From Arsenicicoccus cauae (GTDB taxonomy: Bacteria; Actinomycetota; Actinomycetes; Actinomycetales; Dermatophilaceae), in assembly GCF_009707125.1 (NCBI RefSeq), contig NZ_WLVL01000028.1, forward strand, positions 175,359 to 239,358: a stretch of DNA of 64,000 nt, in the 5' to 3' direction. Below the pieces are notes generated by a model. It was not told where the DNA came from. It was given only the letters and a program-made list of their open reading frames with translations, and did no database searches. Shown piece after piece: positions 44,511 to 56,624 of the stretch. Made by a program: the position numbers and the translations under genes. The stretch's first letter is position 1. Each line of letters begins with the position of its first letter.

Positions 44511-46402
44511 GCCCGGGCCTCGCCGCCGGCCGGGGCGGCCTCACCCTCACCGGTCGCGCCGGCGCCGGAGGCGCCCGTCATACGGGCCATCTCCTCCTCG
44601 ACCACGGACGGGTCGAGCTTGACGAAGACGGGGGTCGGCCTGGCGACCGGCGCACCCACGGAGACCGGGCGCCGCTCCCAGCGCGGGGTCGCGGAGTACT
44701 CGCCGGTGATGATGGGGTAGACGCGGAGCTCGTCCGCGGCGATCGAGGGGTCGACCGGCGCGGTGGTGACCGGGCCGAGGTCCTCGACGTGCTCGATCCG
44801 CGGCATCGGCATGAACTCCCCCTCGCCGCCGAAGGTCGCCCACACGCGGTTGGCGGCGTGCGGCAGGAAGGGGGCGAGGATCGTGTTGCAGTCGTGGACG
44901 CACTGGGCGAGCGTGTGCAGCACCGTCGCGAGGCGCTCGCGCTGGTCCTCGCCCTTGAGCTTGAACGGCTCGGTGCGCGAGACATAGGTGTTGACCTCGC
45001 CGACGATCCGCATGGCCTCGGCGATGCCGGCCTTCTGCCGGTGGTGGGCGATCAGGTCCCCCACGGTGTCGAAGCCGCGCGCGACCTCGTCGAGGATCTC
45101 CTGGTCGACCGGCTCGAGGGCGCCCGGCTGCGGAATCTGGCCGAAGCTCTTGGCGATCATGCTCGCCGTGCGGTTGACCAGGTTGCCCCAGCCCGCGACC
45201 AGCTCGGAGTTGGTGCGCTGGACGAACTCCGCCCAGGTGAAGTCGGAGTCCTGGCTCTCCGGGCCGGCGGCGCAGATGAAGTAGCGCAGCGCGTCCGGCT
45301 GGTAGCGGCTGAGCATGTCCCCGACGTAGATCACGACGCCGCGCGAGGACGAGAACTGCTTGCCCTCCATCGTCATGAACTCGCTGGCCACGACCTCGGT
45401 CGGCAGGCTCGGCGCGCCGAAGACGCCGGGCTCGCCGCCCGTGGCGCCCTGACCCGCGTAGGCCAGCAGCTCGGCGGGCCAGATCTGGGAGTGGAAGGTG
45501 ATGTTGTCCTTGCCCTGGAAGTAGAAGGAGCTCGCCTCGTCGCTCCACCACTCGCGCCACCGCTCCTCGTCGCCGATGCGCCGCGCCCACTCGATGCTCG
45601 CCGACAGGTAGCCGATGACCGCGTCGAACCACACGTAGAGCCGCTTGGCGCGCTGGTCGCGCCAACCGTCCAGCGGCACCGGGATGCCCCAGTCGATGTC
45701 GCGCGTCATCGCGCGGGGGCGCACGTCCTTGAGGAGGTTCTGGGAGAACTTGATGACGTTGGGGCGCCAGGTGCCCGTGCTCTCGCGCTCGTCCAGCCAG
45801 ACCGCGAGCGCGTCGGCCAGCGCGGGCAGGTCGAGGAAGAAGTGCTGCGTCTGCACGAACTGCGGCGTCTCGCCGTTGATCTTGGAGCGCGGATCGATCA
45901 GCTCGGTCGGGTCCAGCTGGTTGCCGCAGTTGTCGCACTGGTCGCCGCGCGCGTCCGGGAAGCCGCAGATCGGGCAGGTGCCCTCGACGTAGCGGTCCGG
46001 CAGGGTGCGCCCCGTGCTCGGCGAGATCGCCCCCTTGGTGGTCTCCTCGACCATGTAGCCGTTGGCGTGGCAGACACGGAACATCTCCTGCACCACCGAG
46101 TAGTGGTTGCGGGTGGTCGTGCGGGTGAACAGGTCGTAGGACAGCCCCAGGTCGACGAGGTCCTGCACGATGACCGCGTTGTTCTTGTCGGCCAGCTCCT
46201 GCGCGGTGACGCCCGCGTTGTCCGCCGCGACCAGGATCGGCGTGCCGTGCTCGTCGGTCCCCGACACCATCAGCACGTCGTGACCCGCCATCCGCATGTA
46301 GCGGCTGAAGACGTCCGAGGGGACGCCGAAGCCCGCGACGTGACCGATGTGGCGGGGGCCGTTGGCGTACGGCCAGGCAACTGCTGACAGGACCTTGCTC
46401 AT
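44507..46402 (-). CDS. metG: Methionine-tRNA ligase
   Basis: A 631-residue class I synthetase. HIGH-type motif [18 protein letters not shown]; zinc knuckle [20 protein letters not shown]; and the KMSKS-equivalent [18 protein letters not shown], the KFSSS variant usual in actinobacterial MetRS. The anticodon domain follows ([17 protein letters not shown]). There is no C-terminal tRNA-binding EMAP-like domain; instead an Ala/Gly/Glu tail. Start at 46402, first gene of the metG-tatD-rsmA-ispE-ABC-F operon. Confidence 0.96.
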   Translation of the reverse strand: MSKVLSAVAWPYANGPRHIGHVAGFGVPSDVFSRYMRMAGHDVLMVSGTDEHGTPILVAADNAGVTAQELADKNNAVIVQDLVDLGLSYDLFTRTTTRNHYSVVQEMFRVCHANGYMVEETTKGAISPSTGRTLPDRYVEGTCPICGFPDARGDQCDNCGNQLDPTELIDPRSKINGETPQFVQTQHFFLDLPALADALAVWLDERESTGTWRPNVIKFSQNLLKDVRPRAMTRDIDWGIPVPLDGWRDQRAKRLYVWFDAVIGYLSASIEWARRIGDEERWREWWSDEASSFYFQGKDNITFHSQIWPAELLAYAGQGATGGEPGVFGAPSLPTEVVASEFMTMEGKQFSSSRGVVIYVGDMLSRYQPDALRYFICAAGPESQDSDFTWAEFVQRTNSELVAGWGNLVNRTASMIAKSFGQIPQPGALEPVDQEILDEVARGFDTVGDLIAHHRQKAGIAEAMRIVGEVNTYVSRTEPFKLKGEDQRERLATVLHTLAQCVHDCNTILAPFLPHAANRVWATFGGEGEFMPMPRIEHVEDLGPVTTAPVDPSIAADELRVYPIITGEYSATPRWERRPVSVGAPVARPTPVFVKLDPSVVEEEMARMTGASGAGATGEGEAAPAGGEARA

Positions 46403-46486
46403 GAGGCACGAGTCTAGTGGGCGCACGCGGACCGCTCTCACCGTCGCCCGCTGGTCAGGTCCGGCGCGAGCGGCCGGGGCGGCGCG

Positions 46487-47023
46487 TCATACGGGCCGGT
46501 CTGGCTGGCCGGCCTGGGCACCCGCCAGGCGGGCGACCAGGTCGATCGCCTCCTCGTAGCCCGCGATCCCGTGGCCGGCGATCTGCGCGGCGGCGACCTG
46601 CTCGACATAGGAGTGGTGGCGGAAGTCCTCGCGCGCGTGGATGTCGCTGATGTGCACCTCGATCACCGGCGCCTCGACGGTCTCGAGGGCATCGCGCAGC
46701 GCCACGCTCGTGTGGGTGTAGCCGCCCGCGTTGACGATCAGGCCGACGCAGCTGGTGCGCAGCTCGTGGACCCAGTCGATGAGGACGCCCTCGTGGTTGG
46801 ACTGGCGGCAGTCGGCGACCAGGCCGTATGCCGCTGCCCGCTCCTCGCAGCGACGCTCGACGTCGGCCAGGGTGTCGCGGCCGTAGACCTCGGGGTTGCG
46901 CGCCCCCAGCAGGTTGAGGTTGGGGCCGTTGAGGACCGCGACGACGGGCCTGCCCGCGCTCGTGACCTCCGCCTGCGGTGCGGGGTCTCGCTGAGGTGAC
47001 GGCCGGGGGTGGGTCTGGTCCAT
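46487..47023 (-). CDS. aroQ: Type II 3-dehydroquinate dehydratase
   Basis: A 178-residue shikimate-pathway enzyme, also usable for quinate breakdown. Motifs: [19 protein letters not shown] with the catalytic Tyr and Arg, [31 protein letters not shown] (Asn/His) and [17 protein letters not shown]. An N-terminal extension of about 25 residues is Pro/Gln-rich. It is a single gene between the sdh terminator region and metG. Confidence 0.95.
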   Translation of the reverse strand: MDQTHPRPSPQRDPAPQAEVTSAGRPVVAVLNGPNLNLLGARNPEVYGRDTLADVERRCEERAAAYGLVADCRQSNHEGVLIDWVHELRTSCVGLIVNAGGYTHTSVALRDALETVEAPVIEVHISDIHAREDFRHHSYVEQVAAAQIAGHGIAGYEEAIDLVARLAGAQAGQPDRPV

Positions 47024-47036
47024 GGGAGAACGCTAA

Positions 47037-47116
47037 CGGCCCGTCGCTCCCCTCGCCGAGGGGAGGACGGGCCGTCTGCGGTCGTAGGCCGTCCCGGTGG
47101 CTACCGGTGGGACGGC
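47037..47116 (-). terminator. Two hairpins downstream of sdhB
   Basis: Hairpin 1 (47037-47074) pairs CGGCCCGTC-CTCCCCTC with its complement around a GCC loop with one bulged base. Hairpin 2 (47088-47116) pairs GCCGTCCC with GGGACGGC. They lie between the sdhB stop and the aroQ start region, so they are the likely end of the sdhCAB transcript. Confidence 0.75.
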
Positions 47117-47147
47117 GCACGCGGTGGCGCCGGGGTGACGAGCGGGG

Positions 47148-47887
47148 TCAGCGCTTGCCGCCCTTGCTCATGCGGAAGTCCGCGTTGAGCGTGGAGATGA
47201 CGTCCTGCGGGATCTCCTTGGGGCAGGCCGCCGAGCACTCGCCGATGTTGGTGCAGCCGCCGAAGCCCTCGGCGTCGTGCTGCTTGACCATCGCGGCGAC
47301 GCGGGACCAGCGCTCCGGCTGGCCCTGCGGCAGCTCGCCGAGGTGCGTGACCTTGGCGCCCATGAAGAGCATGCCCGAGGCGTTGGGGCACGCCGCGACG
47401 CAGGCGCCGCACCCGATGCACGCCGCCGCCTCGAACGCCCGGTCGGCCTTGCGCTTCTGGACCGGCACCGAGTGGGCCTCGGGGGCCGACCCGGTGTTGG
47501 CGCCGATGAAGCCGCCCGCCTGGATGATCCGGTCGAAGGCCGAGCGGTCGACGACGAGGTCACGGATCACCGGGAAGGCCGTGGCGCGCCACGGCTCGAC
47601 CGTCAGCTCCGCGCCGTCCGAGAAGGACCGCATGTGCAGCTGGCAGGAGGTGGTGACCTCCGGGCCGTGGGGCTGGCCGTTGATGACCACGCCGCACTGC
47701 CCGCAGATGCCCTCGCGGCAGTCGCTGTCGAACGCCACCGGCTCCTCGCCGGAGGAGATCAGGGACTCGTTGAGCACGTCCAGCACCTCGAGGAAGGACA
47801 TGTCCTCGGAGATGTCGTCGAGCTGGTAGGTCGCGAGGGCGCCCTTGGCGGCGGGGCCCGCCTGGCGCCAGATCTTCAGGGTGATTC

Positions 47888-47891
<4 letters not shown>
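47148..47891 (-). CDS. sdhB: Succinate dehydrogenase/fumarate reductase iron-sulfur subunit
   Basis: A 247-residue subunit that carries electrons from the flavoprotein to the membrane anchor. Cys motifs: [17 protein letters not shown] with a downstream Cys (2Fe-2S), [14 protein letters not shown], and [15 protein letters not shown] (4Fe-4S and 3Fe-4S clusters). It starts with GTG overlapping the sdhA stop (GTGA). The sequence resembles the actinobacterial Sdh1-type complex. Confidence 0.93.
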
Positions 47892-49885
<1,994 letters not shown>

Positions 49886-49898
49886 GGGTACTCAGGTC

Positions 49899-50630
49899 CT
49901 ACTTCCCGATGATGCCGAGGACGATGGCCAGGGGCGGCACGGCGAACCCGACCGCGATCACGAGCGCCAGGGCGATCGAGACGAGGTTGGCGGTGCGGTT
50001 GGCCTTCTTGGTGCTGGTGCCGCCCAGCGTCTGGATCGAGCTGTAGATGCCGTGGCGCAGGTGCATCCCCAGCGCCACCATGGCCAGCAGGTAGATCAGC
50101 GTCATCCACCAGGTGCTGAACGCGGCGAAGGTCAGCAGGAACGGGCTCTCGTGGCCACCGACCATCAGGTCCGCGTCGGAGTAGCTGCTGTTGACGTTGA
50201 TCTTGGCGATCGTGAAGTGCAGCAGGTGCCAGACGATGAAGATCGCGAGCGCCAGGCCACCCCAGCGCATGGTGCGCGACGCCAGCGTGGCCCGCACGGT
50301 GCGCTTGACGACGTAGCGGTCCTTGCGGGCGGCATGGGCGCGACCGGTCAGCTGGAGCGCGGCCCAGACGTGGGCGACGACGGCCACGAGCAGGGTCAGG
50401 CGGAACACCCACAGGAAGCCCGAGTGCGGGAGGATCGGCATGAACATCGTGCGCAGGTGGTGCGCGTACTCGTCGAAGGCCGCCTGGCCCGCGAACAGCT
50501 TGAGGTTGCCGTACATGTGAAAGAGGACGAAGAACACGAGGTACAGACCCGAGATCGCCATGATGACCTTCAGGGCGATGCTGCTGCGCCGCGGCGTGTC
50601 CTGCCTCGCGGGAAGTGTCGAAGTAGCCAC
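49899..50630 (-). CDS. sdhC: Succinate dehydrogenase cytochrome b subunit (single anchor, five TM)
   Basis: A 243-residue membrane anchor with five hydrophobic segments, including VIMAISGLYLVFFVLFHMYG and LLVAVVAHVWAALQLTG. His residues for b-type haem are in FVLFHMYGNLK, VAHVWAAL, VWHLLHFT and ALGMHLRHG. One five-helix polypeptide replaces separate SdhC and SdhD, the B. subtilis-like type B architecture. GTG start at 50630. It is first in sdhCAB. Palindromic words at 50755-50772 (CACGTC-ACC-GACGTG) upstream may be regulatory. Confidence 0.9.
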   Translation of the reverse strand: MATSTLPARQDTPRRSSIALKVIMAISGLYLVFFVLFHMYGNLKLFAGQAAFDEYAHHLRTMFMPILPHSGFLWVFRLTLLVAVVAHVWAALQLTGRAHAARKDRYVVKRTVRATLASRTMRWGGLALAIFIVWHLLHFTIAKINVNSSYSDADLMVGGHESPFLLTFAAFSTWWMTLIYLLAMVALGMHLRHGIYSSIQTLGGTSTKKANRTANLVSIALALVIAVGFAVPPLAIVLGIIGK

Positions 50631-50799
50631 GTGGTGAAACTTACCCCTTCGCCGCAGCACAGGCCCGACCGGGGCGCGCCCTCCGAGGCCACGGATCGGG
50701 AACGATCACGGTGCGCGCCGCGTTGGTGTCCGTCTGCTTAGGGTGGCCTTCGTGACCCACGTCACCGACGTGAGGTTCGGGGGGTCTCGGCCCCTGGGA

Positions 50800-51678
50800 C
50801 TACCGGTCCGTATGCCGGGCGCGCAGCGCCTCGTCGTAGAGCGCCTTCTTGGCCGCGCCGGTCTGCGCGGCGACCGCGGCGCACGCGTCCTTGAGCCGTT
50901 CGCCGGAGGCGACCCGGTCGAGCACCAGCGCCACGGCGTCCTCGGCCCGGACGACCACCGCGGGCGCCCCCTCGACCACCACGGTGACCTCGCCACGCAC
51001 CTCGCCGCGCGCCCACTCCACCAGCTCCACGAGGGGGCCGCGGACGACCTCTTCGTAGGTCTTGGTCAGCTCCCGGCACACCGCAGCCCGCCGGTCGCCG
51101 CCGAAGGCCTCGACCATCGCCGCAAGGGTCGCGTCGAGCCGGTGCGGCGCCTCGAAGAAGATCATGGTGCGGCGCTCGCCGACGAGCTCGGCGAGGTGGC
51201 GGGCCCGCTCCCCGGCCTTGCGCGCGAGGAAGCCCTCGAAGCAGAACCGGTCGACCGGAAGCCCGGACACCGCGAGGGCCATCAGCACCGCGCTGGGCCC
51301 CGGCACGCAGGTCACCCGGACGTCCGCCTCGACCGCGGCCGCCACCAGGCGATAGCCCGGGTCGGAGACGGACGGCATGCCCGCGTCCGTCACGACGAGC
51401 ACCCGCTCCCCTGCCTCGAGTCTGGCCAGCAGGTCGGGCGTGCGCGAGGCCTCGTTGTGCTCGTGATAGCTGAGGACGGTGCCGCCCGGCTGGACGCCGA
51501 GGGCCTGGCAGAGACGGTGCAGCCGACGGGTGTCCTCGGCGGCGACGACGTCGGCCGCGGTCAGCTCGTCGGCGAGGCGGGGAGCCGCGTCGCGCGGGTC
51601 GCCGATCGGGGTGGCGGCGAGGACGAGCACGCCCTCCCCCGGCCTGGCGGCGGGAGGGGAGGCGGCGGGCGGCGTCAT
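50800..51678 (-). CDS. rsmI: 16S rRNA (cytidine-1402 2'-O)-methyltransferase
   Basis: A 292-residue SAM-dependent tetrapyrrole-methylase-fold enzyme. Motifs: [71 protein letters not shown] and [18 protein letters not shown], then [19 protein letters not shown] lies before the ATG. It overlaps the cation efflux gene (ATGA) and is co-transcribed with it. Confidence 0.94.
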   Translation of the reverse strand: MTPPAASPPAARPGEGVLVLAATPIGDPRDAAPRLADELTAADVVAAEDTRRLHRLCQALGVQPGGTVLSYHEHNEASRTPDLLARLEAGERVLVVTDAGMPSVSDPGYRLVAAAVEADVRVTCVPGPSAVLMALAVSGLPVDRFCFEGFLARKAGERARHLAELVGERRTMIFFEAPHRLDATLAAMVEAFGGDRRAAVCRELTKTYEEVVRGPLVELVEWARGEVRGEVTVVVEGAPAVVVRAEDAVALVLDRVASGERLKDACAAVAAQTGAAKKALYDEALRARHTDR

Positions 51679-52646
51679 ACGATCCCCTCCCGGCCCAGGT
51701 CCGTCCGGCCCTGCGGCCCCGCGGGCAGCGCACCCAGGTCGACCGGGACGCCGTCGTAGGACCGGGGGTCCTCGAGCGGTTCGAGGTGGATGACGACCTG
51801 CAGCTCCGGCATCGCCCGGCGCAGGTGCTGCTCGACGTCCTCGGTGAGGTCGTGGCCGCGCCGCACGGTCCAGTGGCCGGGCACGAGCAGGTGCAGCTCG
51901 GCGAACTCGTGGTGACCGGACTTGCGCGTGCGCAGGCCGTGGAAGTCGACCTCGTCGGACGCGAACGGCAGCAGCGCGGCGGCGATCTCGCGGTGCCGCT
52001 CCTCCGGGAGGGCGGTGTCCATGAGCCCGCCCACGGACTCGCGCAGCAGCCGCACGCCGGTGAGGACGATGTTGATGCCGACGAGGGAGGCGACGACCGG
52101 GTCCAGCCGCTGCCACCCCGTGAGGGCGACGAGCAGGACACCCACGACCACCCCCACCGAGGTCCACACGTCCGTCAGCAGGTGCTGACCGTCCGCGCGC
52201 AAGGTGATCGAGTCGTGCCGCCGACCCGCGCGCACCAGCACCACCGCGACCAGACCGTTGATGACCGAGGCCACGACCGAGACGCCCAGGCCGACACCGA
52301 CGTTGTCGATCGGCTGCGGATGCAGGAAGCGCTCGACCGCGGTCACGAGGATCACCCCCGCCGCCACGAAGATCATCAGGCCCTCCACCGCGGCCGAGAA
52401 GTACTCAGCCTTGGCGTGCCCGAAATGGTGGTCGTCGTCGGCCGGGCGCCCCGCCACCGTCAGGGCGACGAGGGCGACCACGGCGGCCACGAGGTTGACG
52501 ACGGATTCCGCGGCATCGGACAGCAGCCCCACCGAGCCCGTGAGCAGCCAGGCTCCGGCCTTGAGGGTGATGGTCGCGATGGCCGCGGCGATGGAGAGCC
52601 AGGCGAACCGGCGGAGGTCGCGCGAGGGGTCGGCAGCGGGCGTCAC
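51675..52646 (-). CDS. Cation diffusion facilitator (zinc/cobalt-type efflux)
   Basis: A 323-residue CDF exporter with six hydrophobic helices. Metal-site motifs: [20 protein letters not shown] (D-x-x-x-S/D type) on TM2, [19 protein letters not shown] between TM2 and TM3, and [20 protein letters not shown] (H-x-x-x-D) on TM5. The C-terminal cytoplasmic domain has [23 protein letters not shown] start at 52646; the frame extension to 52787 overlaps the divergent pmt promoter. Cation specificity not decidable. Confidence 0.9.
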   Translation of the reverse strand: MTPAADPSRDLRRFAWLSIAAAIATITLKAGAWLLTGSVGLLSDAAESVVNLVAAVVALVALTVAGRPADDDHHFGHAKAEYFSAAVEGLMIFVAAGVILVTAVERFLHPQPIDNVGVGLGVSVVASVINGLVAVVLVRAGRRHDSITLRADGQHLLTDVWTSVGVVVGVLLVALTGWQRLDPVVASLVGINIVLTGVRLLRESVGGLMDTALPEERHREIAAALLPFASDEVDFHGLRTRKSGHHEFAELHLLVPGHWTVRRGHDLTEDVEQHLRRAMPELQVVIHLEPLEDPRSYDGVPVDLGALPAGPQGRTDLGREGIV

Positions 52647-52686
52647 GCGTCGATCATCGCACCCCGCTGCACCTACGATGAGGCGC

Positions 52687-54261
52687 GTGACGCCACCGAC
52701 CGACCTCGCCCTGCGGCTGAGGGAGCGCCTGATCGGCCGGCCGCTCACCGACACGCTACGGGCCTGGCTGCTCATCGGCCTGGTCACCCTGGTCGGCGGC
52801 GTGCTGCGCTTCCGGGACGTGGGGCGTCCGCACGAGCTGATCTTCGACGAGACCTACTACGTCAAGGACGGGGTGGGCCTGCTCAAGAGCGGCGTCGAGC
52901 TGACGCCCAAGTCCTCGATCACCAGTCACGACGTGCCGTTCACCCACGGCACCACCGACGTCTTCGGCACCGCGGGCAACTTCGTCGTGCACCCACCCAT
53001 CGGCAAGTGGTGCATCGCGCTCGGCGAGCTGGCCTTCGGCCCCACCAGCTCCCTCGGGTGGAGGTTCACCGTGGCGCTGATGGGCACCCTGTCGATCCTC
53101 ATGCTCGGGCTGGTCGCCCGCCGGATGCTCCGCTCCACCCTGCTCGGCGTCGTCGCCGCGATCCTGCTGGCCGCCGAGGGCCACCACTTCGTGCACTCGC
53201 GGACCTCGCTGCTCGACATGATCCTGATGTTCTGGGTCCTCGCCGCGTTCTGCGCACTCGTGGCGGACCGGGAGCACTCCCGGCGACGGCTCGCCGACCA
53301 CGCCGCCACGCTGATAGCCCAGGGACGTGACGTCACCTACGGACGCATCGGCCTCGGCATACGGCCCTGGCGGCTGGTGGCCGCCCTCTGCCTCGGTCTC
53401 GCCATCGGCACCAAGTGGTCCGGCGGGTTCTACTTCGCGGCGTTCGGGCTGCTCACGGTCGCCTGGGACCTGTCCGCGCGGCGCGCGATCGGCGAGGTCA
53501 ACTGGGCCCGCAACGCGATCCTCGTCGACGGGGTGACCGCCTTCGTCTCGATGACGACGATCGTCGTCGGCACCTACCTCGCCGGCTGGACCGGGTGGTT
53601 CCGCAGCGACAACGGCTACGGCCGGCACTGGGCCGACAGCCACCCCGCCGACCCCCTGTGGAGCTGGGTCCCCGGCGCGCTGCGCTCGCTCCTGCACTAC
53701 CACCAGGACATGTTCACGTCCGCCCGCTCGATCACCGCGTCGCACCCCTACATGTCCAACCCCTGGTCGTGGCTGCTGCAGGGCCGCCCCACCTCCTTCT
53801 ACTGGCAGAACCCCAAGCGCGGCGAGCAGGGCTGCGCCGTCGACTCCTGCGCCAAGGCGATCACGTCGGTCGGCACGCCCCTGCTGTGGTGGACGGCCGT
53901 CGCAGCGCTGGTCGTGCTGCTCGTGATGTGGCTGCTGCGGCGCGACTGGCGGGCGGGCGCGATCGTCGTGGCGGTGGCGGCGGGCTACCTGCCGTGGTTC
54001 ATGTACCAGGACCGCACGATCTTCACGTTCTACGCCGTGGTGTTCGTGCCCTACCTCGTGCTCGCCGTCACCTATCTGCTGGGCCTCGTGATCGGGCGGC
54101 CGGAGGCCTCGGTGGCGCGCCGACGCGCCGGGCTGACCGTGGCGGGGACCTTCGTCGCGCTGTGCGTGGCGTGCTTCGTGTTCTTCTGGCCGGTCTACAC
54201 CGCGCAGGTGATCCCGTACGCCGACTGGCAGCTGCGCATGTGGTTCCCCTCCTGGATCTGA
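52687..54261 (+). CDS. Dolichyl-phosphate-mannose-protein mannosyltransferase (PMT family, GT39)
   Basis: A 524-residue polytopic membrane glycosyltransferase that puts mannose from polyprenyl-phosphate-mannose on exported Ser/Thr proteins. The acidic first-loop motif is HELIFDETYYVKDGVGLL; other marks are NFVVHPPIGKWCIALGE, SRTSLLDMILMFWVLAA, GLAIGTKWSGGFYFAAFG and YLPWFMYQDRTIFTFYAV. It starts with GTG (or ATG at 52678) right after TACGAT, so it is leaderless. It is divergent from the CDF gene across 40 bases. Confidence 0.93.
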   Translation: MTPPTDLALRLRERLIGRPLTDTLRAWLLIGLVTLVGGVLRFRDVGRPHELIFDETYYVKDGVGLLKSGVELTPKSSITSHDVPFTHGTTDVFGTAGNFVVHPPIGKWCIALGELAFGPTSSLGWRFTVALMGTLSILMLGLVARRMLRSTLLGVVAAILLAAEGHHFVHSRTSLLDMILMFWVLAAFCALVADREHSRRRLADHAATLIAQGRDVTYGRIGLGIRPWRLVAALCLGLAIGTKWSGGFYFAAFGLLTVAWDLSARRAIGEVNWARNAILVDGVTAFVSMTTIVVGTYLAGWTGWFRSDNGYGRHWADSHPADPLWSWVPGALRSLLHYHQDMFTSARSITASHPYMSNPWSWLLQGRPTSFYWQNPKRGEQGCAVDSCAKAITSVGTPLLWWTAVAALVVLLVMWLLRRDWRAGAIVVAVAAGYLPWFMYQDRTIFTFYAVVFVPYLVLAVTYLLGLVIGRPEASVARRRAGLTVAGTFVALCVACFVFFWPVYTAQVIPYADWQLRMWFPSWI

Positions 54262-56003
54262 CCTACCGGGGGTAGGGGCATCGACCGGCCTTCGTCCCCC
54301 AGGTCGATGATCCCGCCCCCGGTAGGGGCATCGACCGGCCTTCGTCCGCCAGGTCGATGATCCCGCCCCCGGCGGGTCGGCGATAGGCCGAGCGGCAGCT
54401 CGTCGGTCACGATCTGCCACGCCCGGTCGGTCGGCACGTCCACCACGTCATAGTGCTGCGACCCCGCCGCCGTCGCCGCCACCAGCGTCGCGACGCCGAC
54501 ACGCCGCTGCCAGAAGGTCTCCCGCACCGTCCACCCGATGATGCCGTCGGCGTCGAGCGCGACCGTCCGTCGGTGCAGGCTGCCCGCGCGCGTGACCAGC
54601 TGCCGCGCCTCGCCGGGACGGCCGAGGACGGCGTGACCGAGGCTGCGCCAGCGGTCCTCGGCGAGCAGCGGGGCGAGCAGCAGAGGTATGGCGAACGGCG
54701 CCACCCACCACCACGACCACCCCGCCCGCAGCACCGGCACGAGCGGCGGCACCAGCAGCAGCAGGCCGGACAGCAGCGCCCGGCTCCAGCGGCGGCGCCG
54801 GGCAGCCGGGCCGTGACCGGTCAGCGGCGCGCCGAGCCGGTCCTCGCCGAGCAGGCGGGTGGCCAGCGCCTGGACGTGGCGGCGCGGGGCGGGGGGCAGC
54901 AGGCCGGAGCCCGAGCTCGAGCCGACCCCCTCGTCAGCGCCCTGTCCACCGATGCCCGTCGTCACGGCCTTGAGGCTGGCGCCGCGGGCCGCCCGGACCG
55001 GCAGGCTCTCCCCCATCGCCACGCCCCGCAGCCGGCCGAGGTCCATCGTGGTCGAGCGCACGGTGAGCAGGCCGCGCGCGATGTGCAGCCGGTCCCCTTC
55101 TCGGGTCACCGTGTGTCCCCAGTAGGCCAGGACGTAGGCCACCAGCGCGCACACCAGCACGAAGACCACGGCGGCGACAGCCAGGGCCGCCACGATCGCG
55201 ACGATGCCGTAGCGCTGCGAGGCGTTGGTCAGCTGGGCCACGACCTGGTCGCTGAGCACCTGGCCCGCGAGCTGTCCCGCGAATCCGACGATGGCCAGGG
55301 CGATCAGCAGCCCACTGGTCGACAGCGGGGCGTACCGCACCCACCAGGGGTCGAAGCGGGACAGCACCTCGGGCTCGGGCGCGCCGGACGGCCCACCGGT
55401 CGTGGTCGTCCCCTGCGCGTCGAAGCCCTCGCCCTCCCCCGCGCCCACCGCCGTGGTGGAGGGGGCATGGGTCTCCTGGATCGACCCGCGGCGCACCAGC
55501 AGCTCGGCGCGCAGCGTGGCTGCCTCGCCGGTGGTCAGCCCGTCGAGGACCAGCGGCTTGCCGCCGGCCACCCCCGTGCCGATCCGTGCCGTCGACAGGC
55601 CGAGGATGCGGTGCAGCGGGGAGGCCTGCAGGTCCACCGACCGGACCCGGTCGATGGGGACGTTGAGGGTCTCGCGCTTGAGCAGCCCCTTGCGCTGCTG
55701 CACCCGCCCGTCGGCGATGCGGTAGCGGGTGGTCGCCCAGGTGACGACCGCGACCAGGAGCACCACGGCGCCGACGCCGAGGTTCCACGACTGGTTGTCG
55801 ATGCCCACGCGCGCGTTGCCGACGACGAGGGCGGGCAGGATGGCGGGGAACAGCTCCTTGAGGCTGCGCAGCGGGTGGATGAGGAGCATGCGCCCGCTCA
55901 GCCGCCGCCAGGGGATCTCCGCCGGGCCGGTCCGCGGCTCGACCTCGCCACCGGTGCCGATGCCGACCCGCTCGGCCTCGGTGCGCTCGGTCGGGTCGCT
56001 CAC
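54195..56003 (-). CDS. bPH2-domain membrane protein (YdbT-like)
   Basis: A 602-residue membrane protein with about eight hydrophobic stretches and repeated bacterial PH-like (DUF304/bPH2) units. First unit: TRYRIADGRVQQRKGLLKRE then LNVPIDRVRSVDLQASPLHR; second: HTVTREGDRLHIARGLLTVR with TMDLGRLRGVAMGE; third: DADGIIGWTVRETFWQRRVG then LVAATAAGSQHYDVVDVP. The GTG start overlaps the stop of the smaller PH gene. The C-terminus reads through the 50-bp tandem duplication and overlaps the end of pmt by 67 bases, so the last 60 or so residues are probably not original. Function unknown. Confidence 0.8.
   Translation of the reverse strand: MSDPTERTEAERVGIGTGGEVEPRTGPAEIPWRRLSGRMLLIHPLRSLKELFPAILPALVVGNARVGIDNQSWNLGVGAVVLLVAVVTWATTRYRIADGRVQQRKGLLKRETLNVPIDRVRSVDLQASPLHRILGLSTARIGTGVAGGKPLVLDGLTTGEAATLRAELLVRRGSIQETHAPSTTAVGAGEGEGFDAQGTTTTGGPSGAPEPEVLSRFDPWWVRYAPLSTSGLLIALAIVGFAGQLAGQVLSDQVVAQLTNASQRYGIVAIVAALAVAAVVFVLVCALVAYVLAYWGHTVTREGDRLHIARGLLTVRSTTMDLGRLRGVAMGESLPVRAARGASLKAVTTGIGGQGADEGVGSSSGSGLLPPAPRRHVQALATRLLGEDRLGAPLTGHGPAARRRRWSRALLSGLLLLVPPLVPVLRAGWSWWWVAPFAIPLLLAPLLAEDRWRSLGHAVLGRPGEARQLVTRAGSLHRRTVALDADGIIGWTVRETFWQRRVGVATLVAATAAGSQHYDVVDVPTDRAWQIVTDELPLGLSPTRRGRDHRPGGRRPVDAPTGGGIIDLGDEGRSMPLPPVGQIQEGNHMRSCQSAYGITCAV
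54271..54370. repeat. 50-bp tandem direct duplication
   Basis: Two adjacent 50-base copies (54271-54320 and 54321-54370) differ at a single base (C at 54298, G at 54348). Each copy contains CATCGACC...GGTCGATG, an 8-bp inverted repeat with a 15-base loop, so the duplicated unit is a hairpin in the convergent space between pmt and the PH gene. As 50 is not a multiple of three, the duplication changes the frame of the PH gene's end. Confidence 0.9.
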
Positions 56004-56518
56004 GTCGCGTCCCCCGGCGTCTGGTCGGTGATGCGGGTCAGGTCGGCGACCACCCGCTCGGCGGTCTCCAGGTCGAGCCCCTCCAGCTCGACCGCCCCCG
56101 CAGAGGACGCCGTGGTCACCGTCACGGTGGCCAGGCCCAGCATCCGCGCGATCGGGCCACGCTCGAGGTCCACGGTCTGCACCCGCGAGATGGGGGCGAC
56201 GCGGCGCTCCTGCGTCCACCACCCCGTGCGGGTGAACACGGCGGTCGGGCTGCACTCCCAGCGGTGCACGGCGTAGCGCCAGCGCGGGACGACCACCACG
56301 TCGACGAGGGTGATCACCGCCAGCGCGACCAACGCCCACGTCGACCAGGTGCGGCGCTCCTCGTCGAACCACCACCAGGCGCCCACCGCCACCAGGAACG
56401 GCAGCGACCCCAGCACGGAGTGGACCAGCCACAGCGTCCTCGCACGTGGGCTCGGCCGGTGGGCGGGTGACTTCAGCGCCGCGGCCAGGTCGGTCGGTTC
56501 GTCGATCGTCTCCCCCAT
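56000..56518 (-). CDS. bPH2-domain membrane protein (YdbS-like)
   Basis: A 172-residue protein with two N-terminal hydrophobic helices (VHSVLGSLPFLVAVGAWWWF; WALVALAVITLVDVVVVP) and one PH-like unit (RYAVHRWECSPTAVFTRTGW, ERRVAPISRVQTVDLERGPI, ARMLGLATVTVTTASSAG). This is the YdbS partner of the larger YdbT-like protein; the two are a conserved pair in Gram-positives, coupled here by a GTGA overlap. Role unknown; a B. subtilis YdbST pair was linked to resistance to a bacteriocin. Confidence 0.85.
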   Translation of the reverse strand: MGETIDEPTDLAAALKSPAHRPSPRARTLWLVHSVLGSLPFLVAVGAWWWFDEERRTWSTWALVALAVITLVDVVVVPRWRYAVHRWECSPTAVFTRTGWWTQERRVAPISRVQTVDLERGPIARMLGLATVTVTTASSAGAVELEGLDLETAERVVADLTRITDQTPGDAT

Positions 56519-56544
56519 GGGGCCACCCTGCCAGACACACCCCT

Positions 56545-56597
56545 CGTATGTCGGGAGGGCCCCACCGCCTCGTGGGGTGGGGCCCTCCCGGCATACG
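56545..56597. terminator. Terminator hairpin of the glpK transcript
   Basis: A 22-bp stem (56545-56566 with 56576-56597, one T-G wobble) encloses about nine bases. It begins 28 bases past the glpK stop on the minus strand. The outer part is CGTATGTCG/CGGCATACG, so the recurrent word again forms the base of the stem. Confidence 0.8.
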
Positions 56598-56624
56598 GCC
56601 GGAGCCGGATCGCGAGACGCTCGG

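Noticed and set aside
44507..46402. Methionyl-tRNA synthetase lacking KMSKS, possibly inactive
   Set aside because: KQFSSS at the expected place is the normal variant in actinobacterial MetRS, so the enzyme is taken as active.
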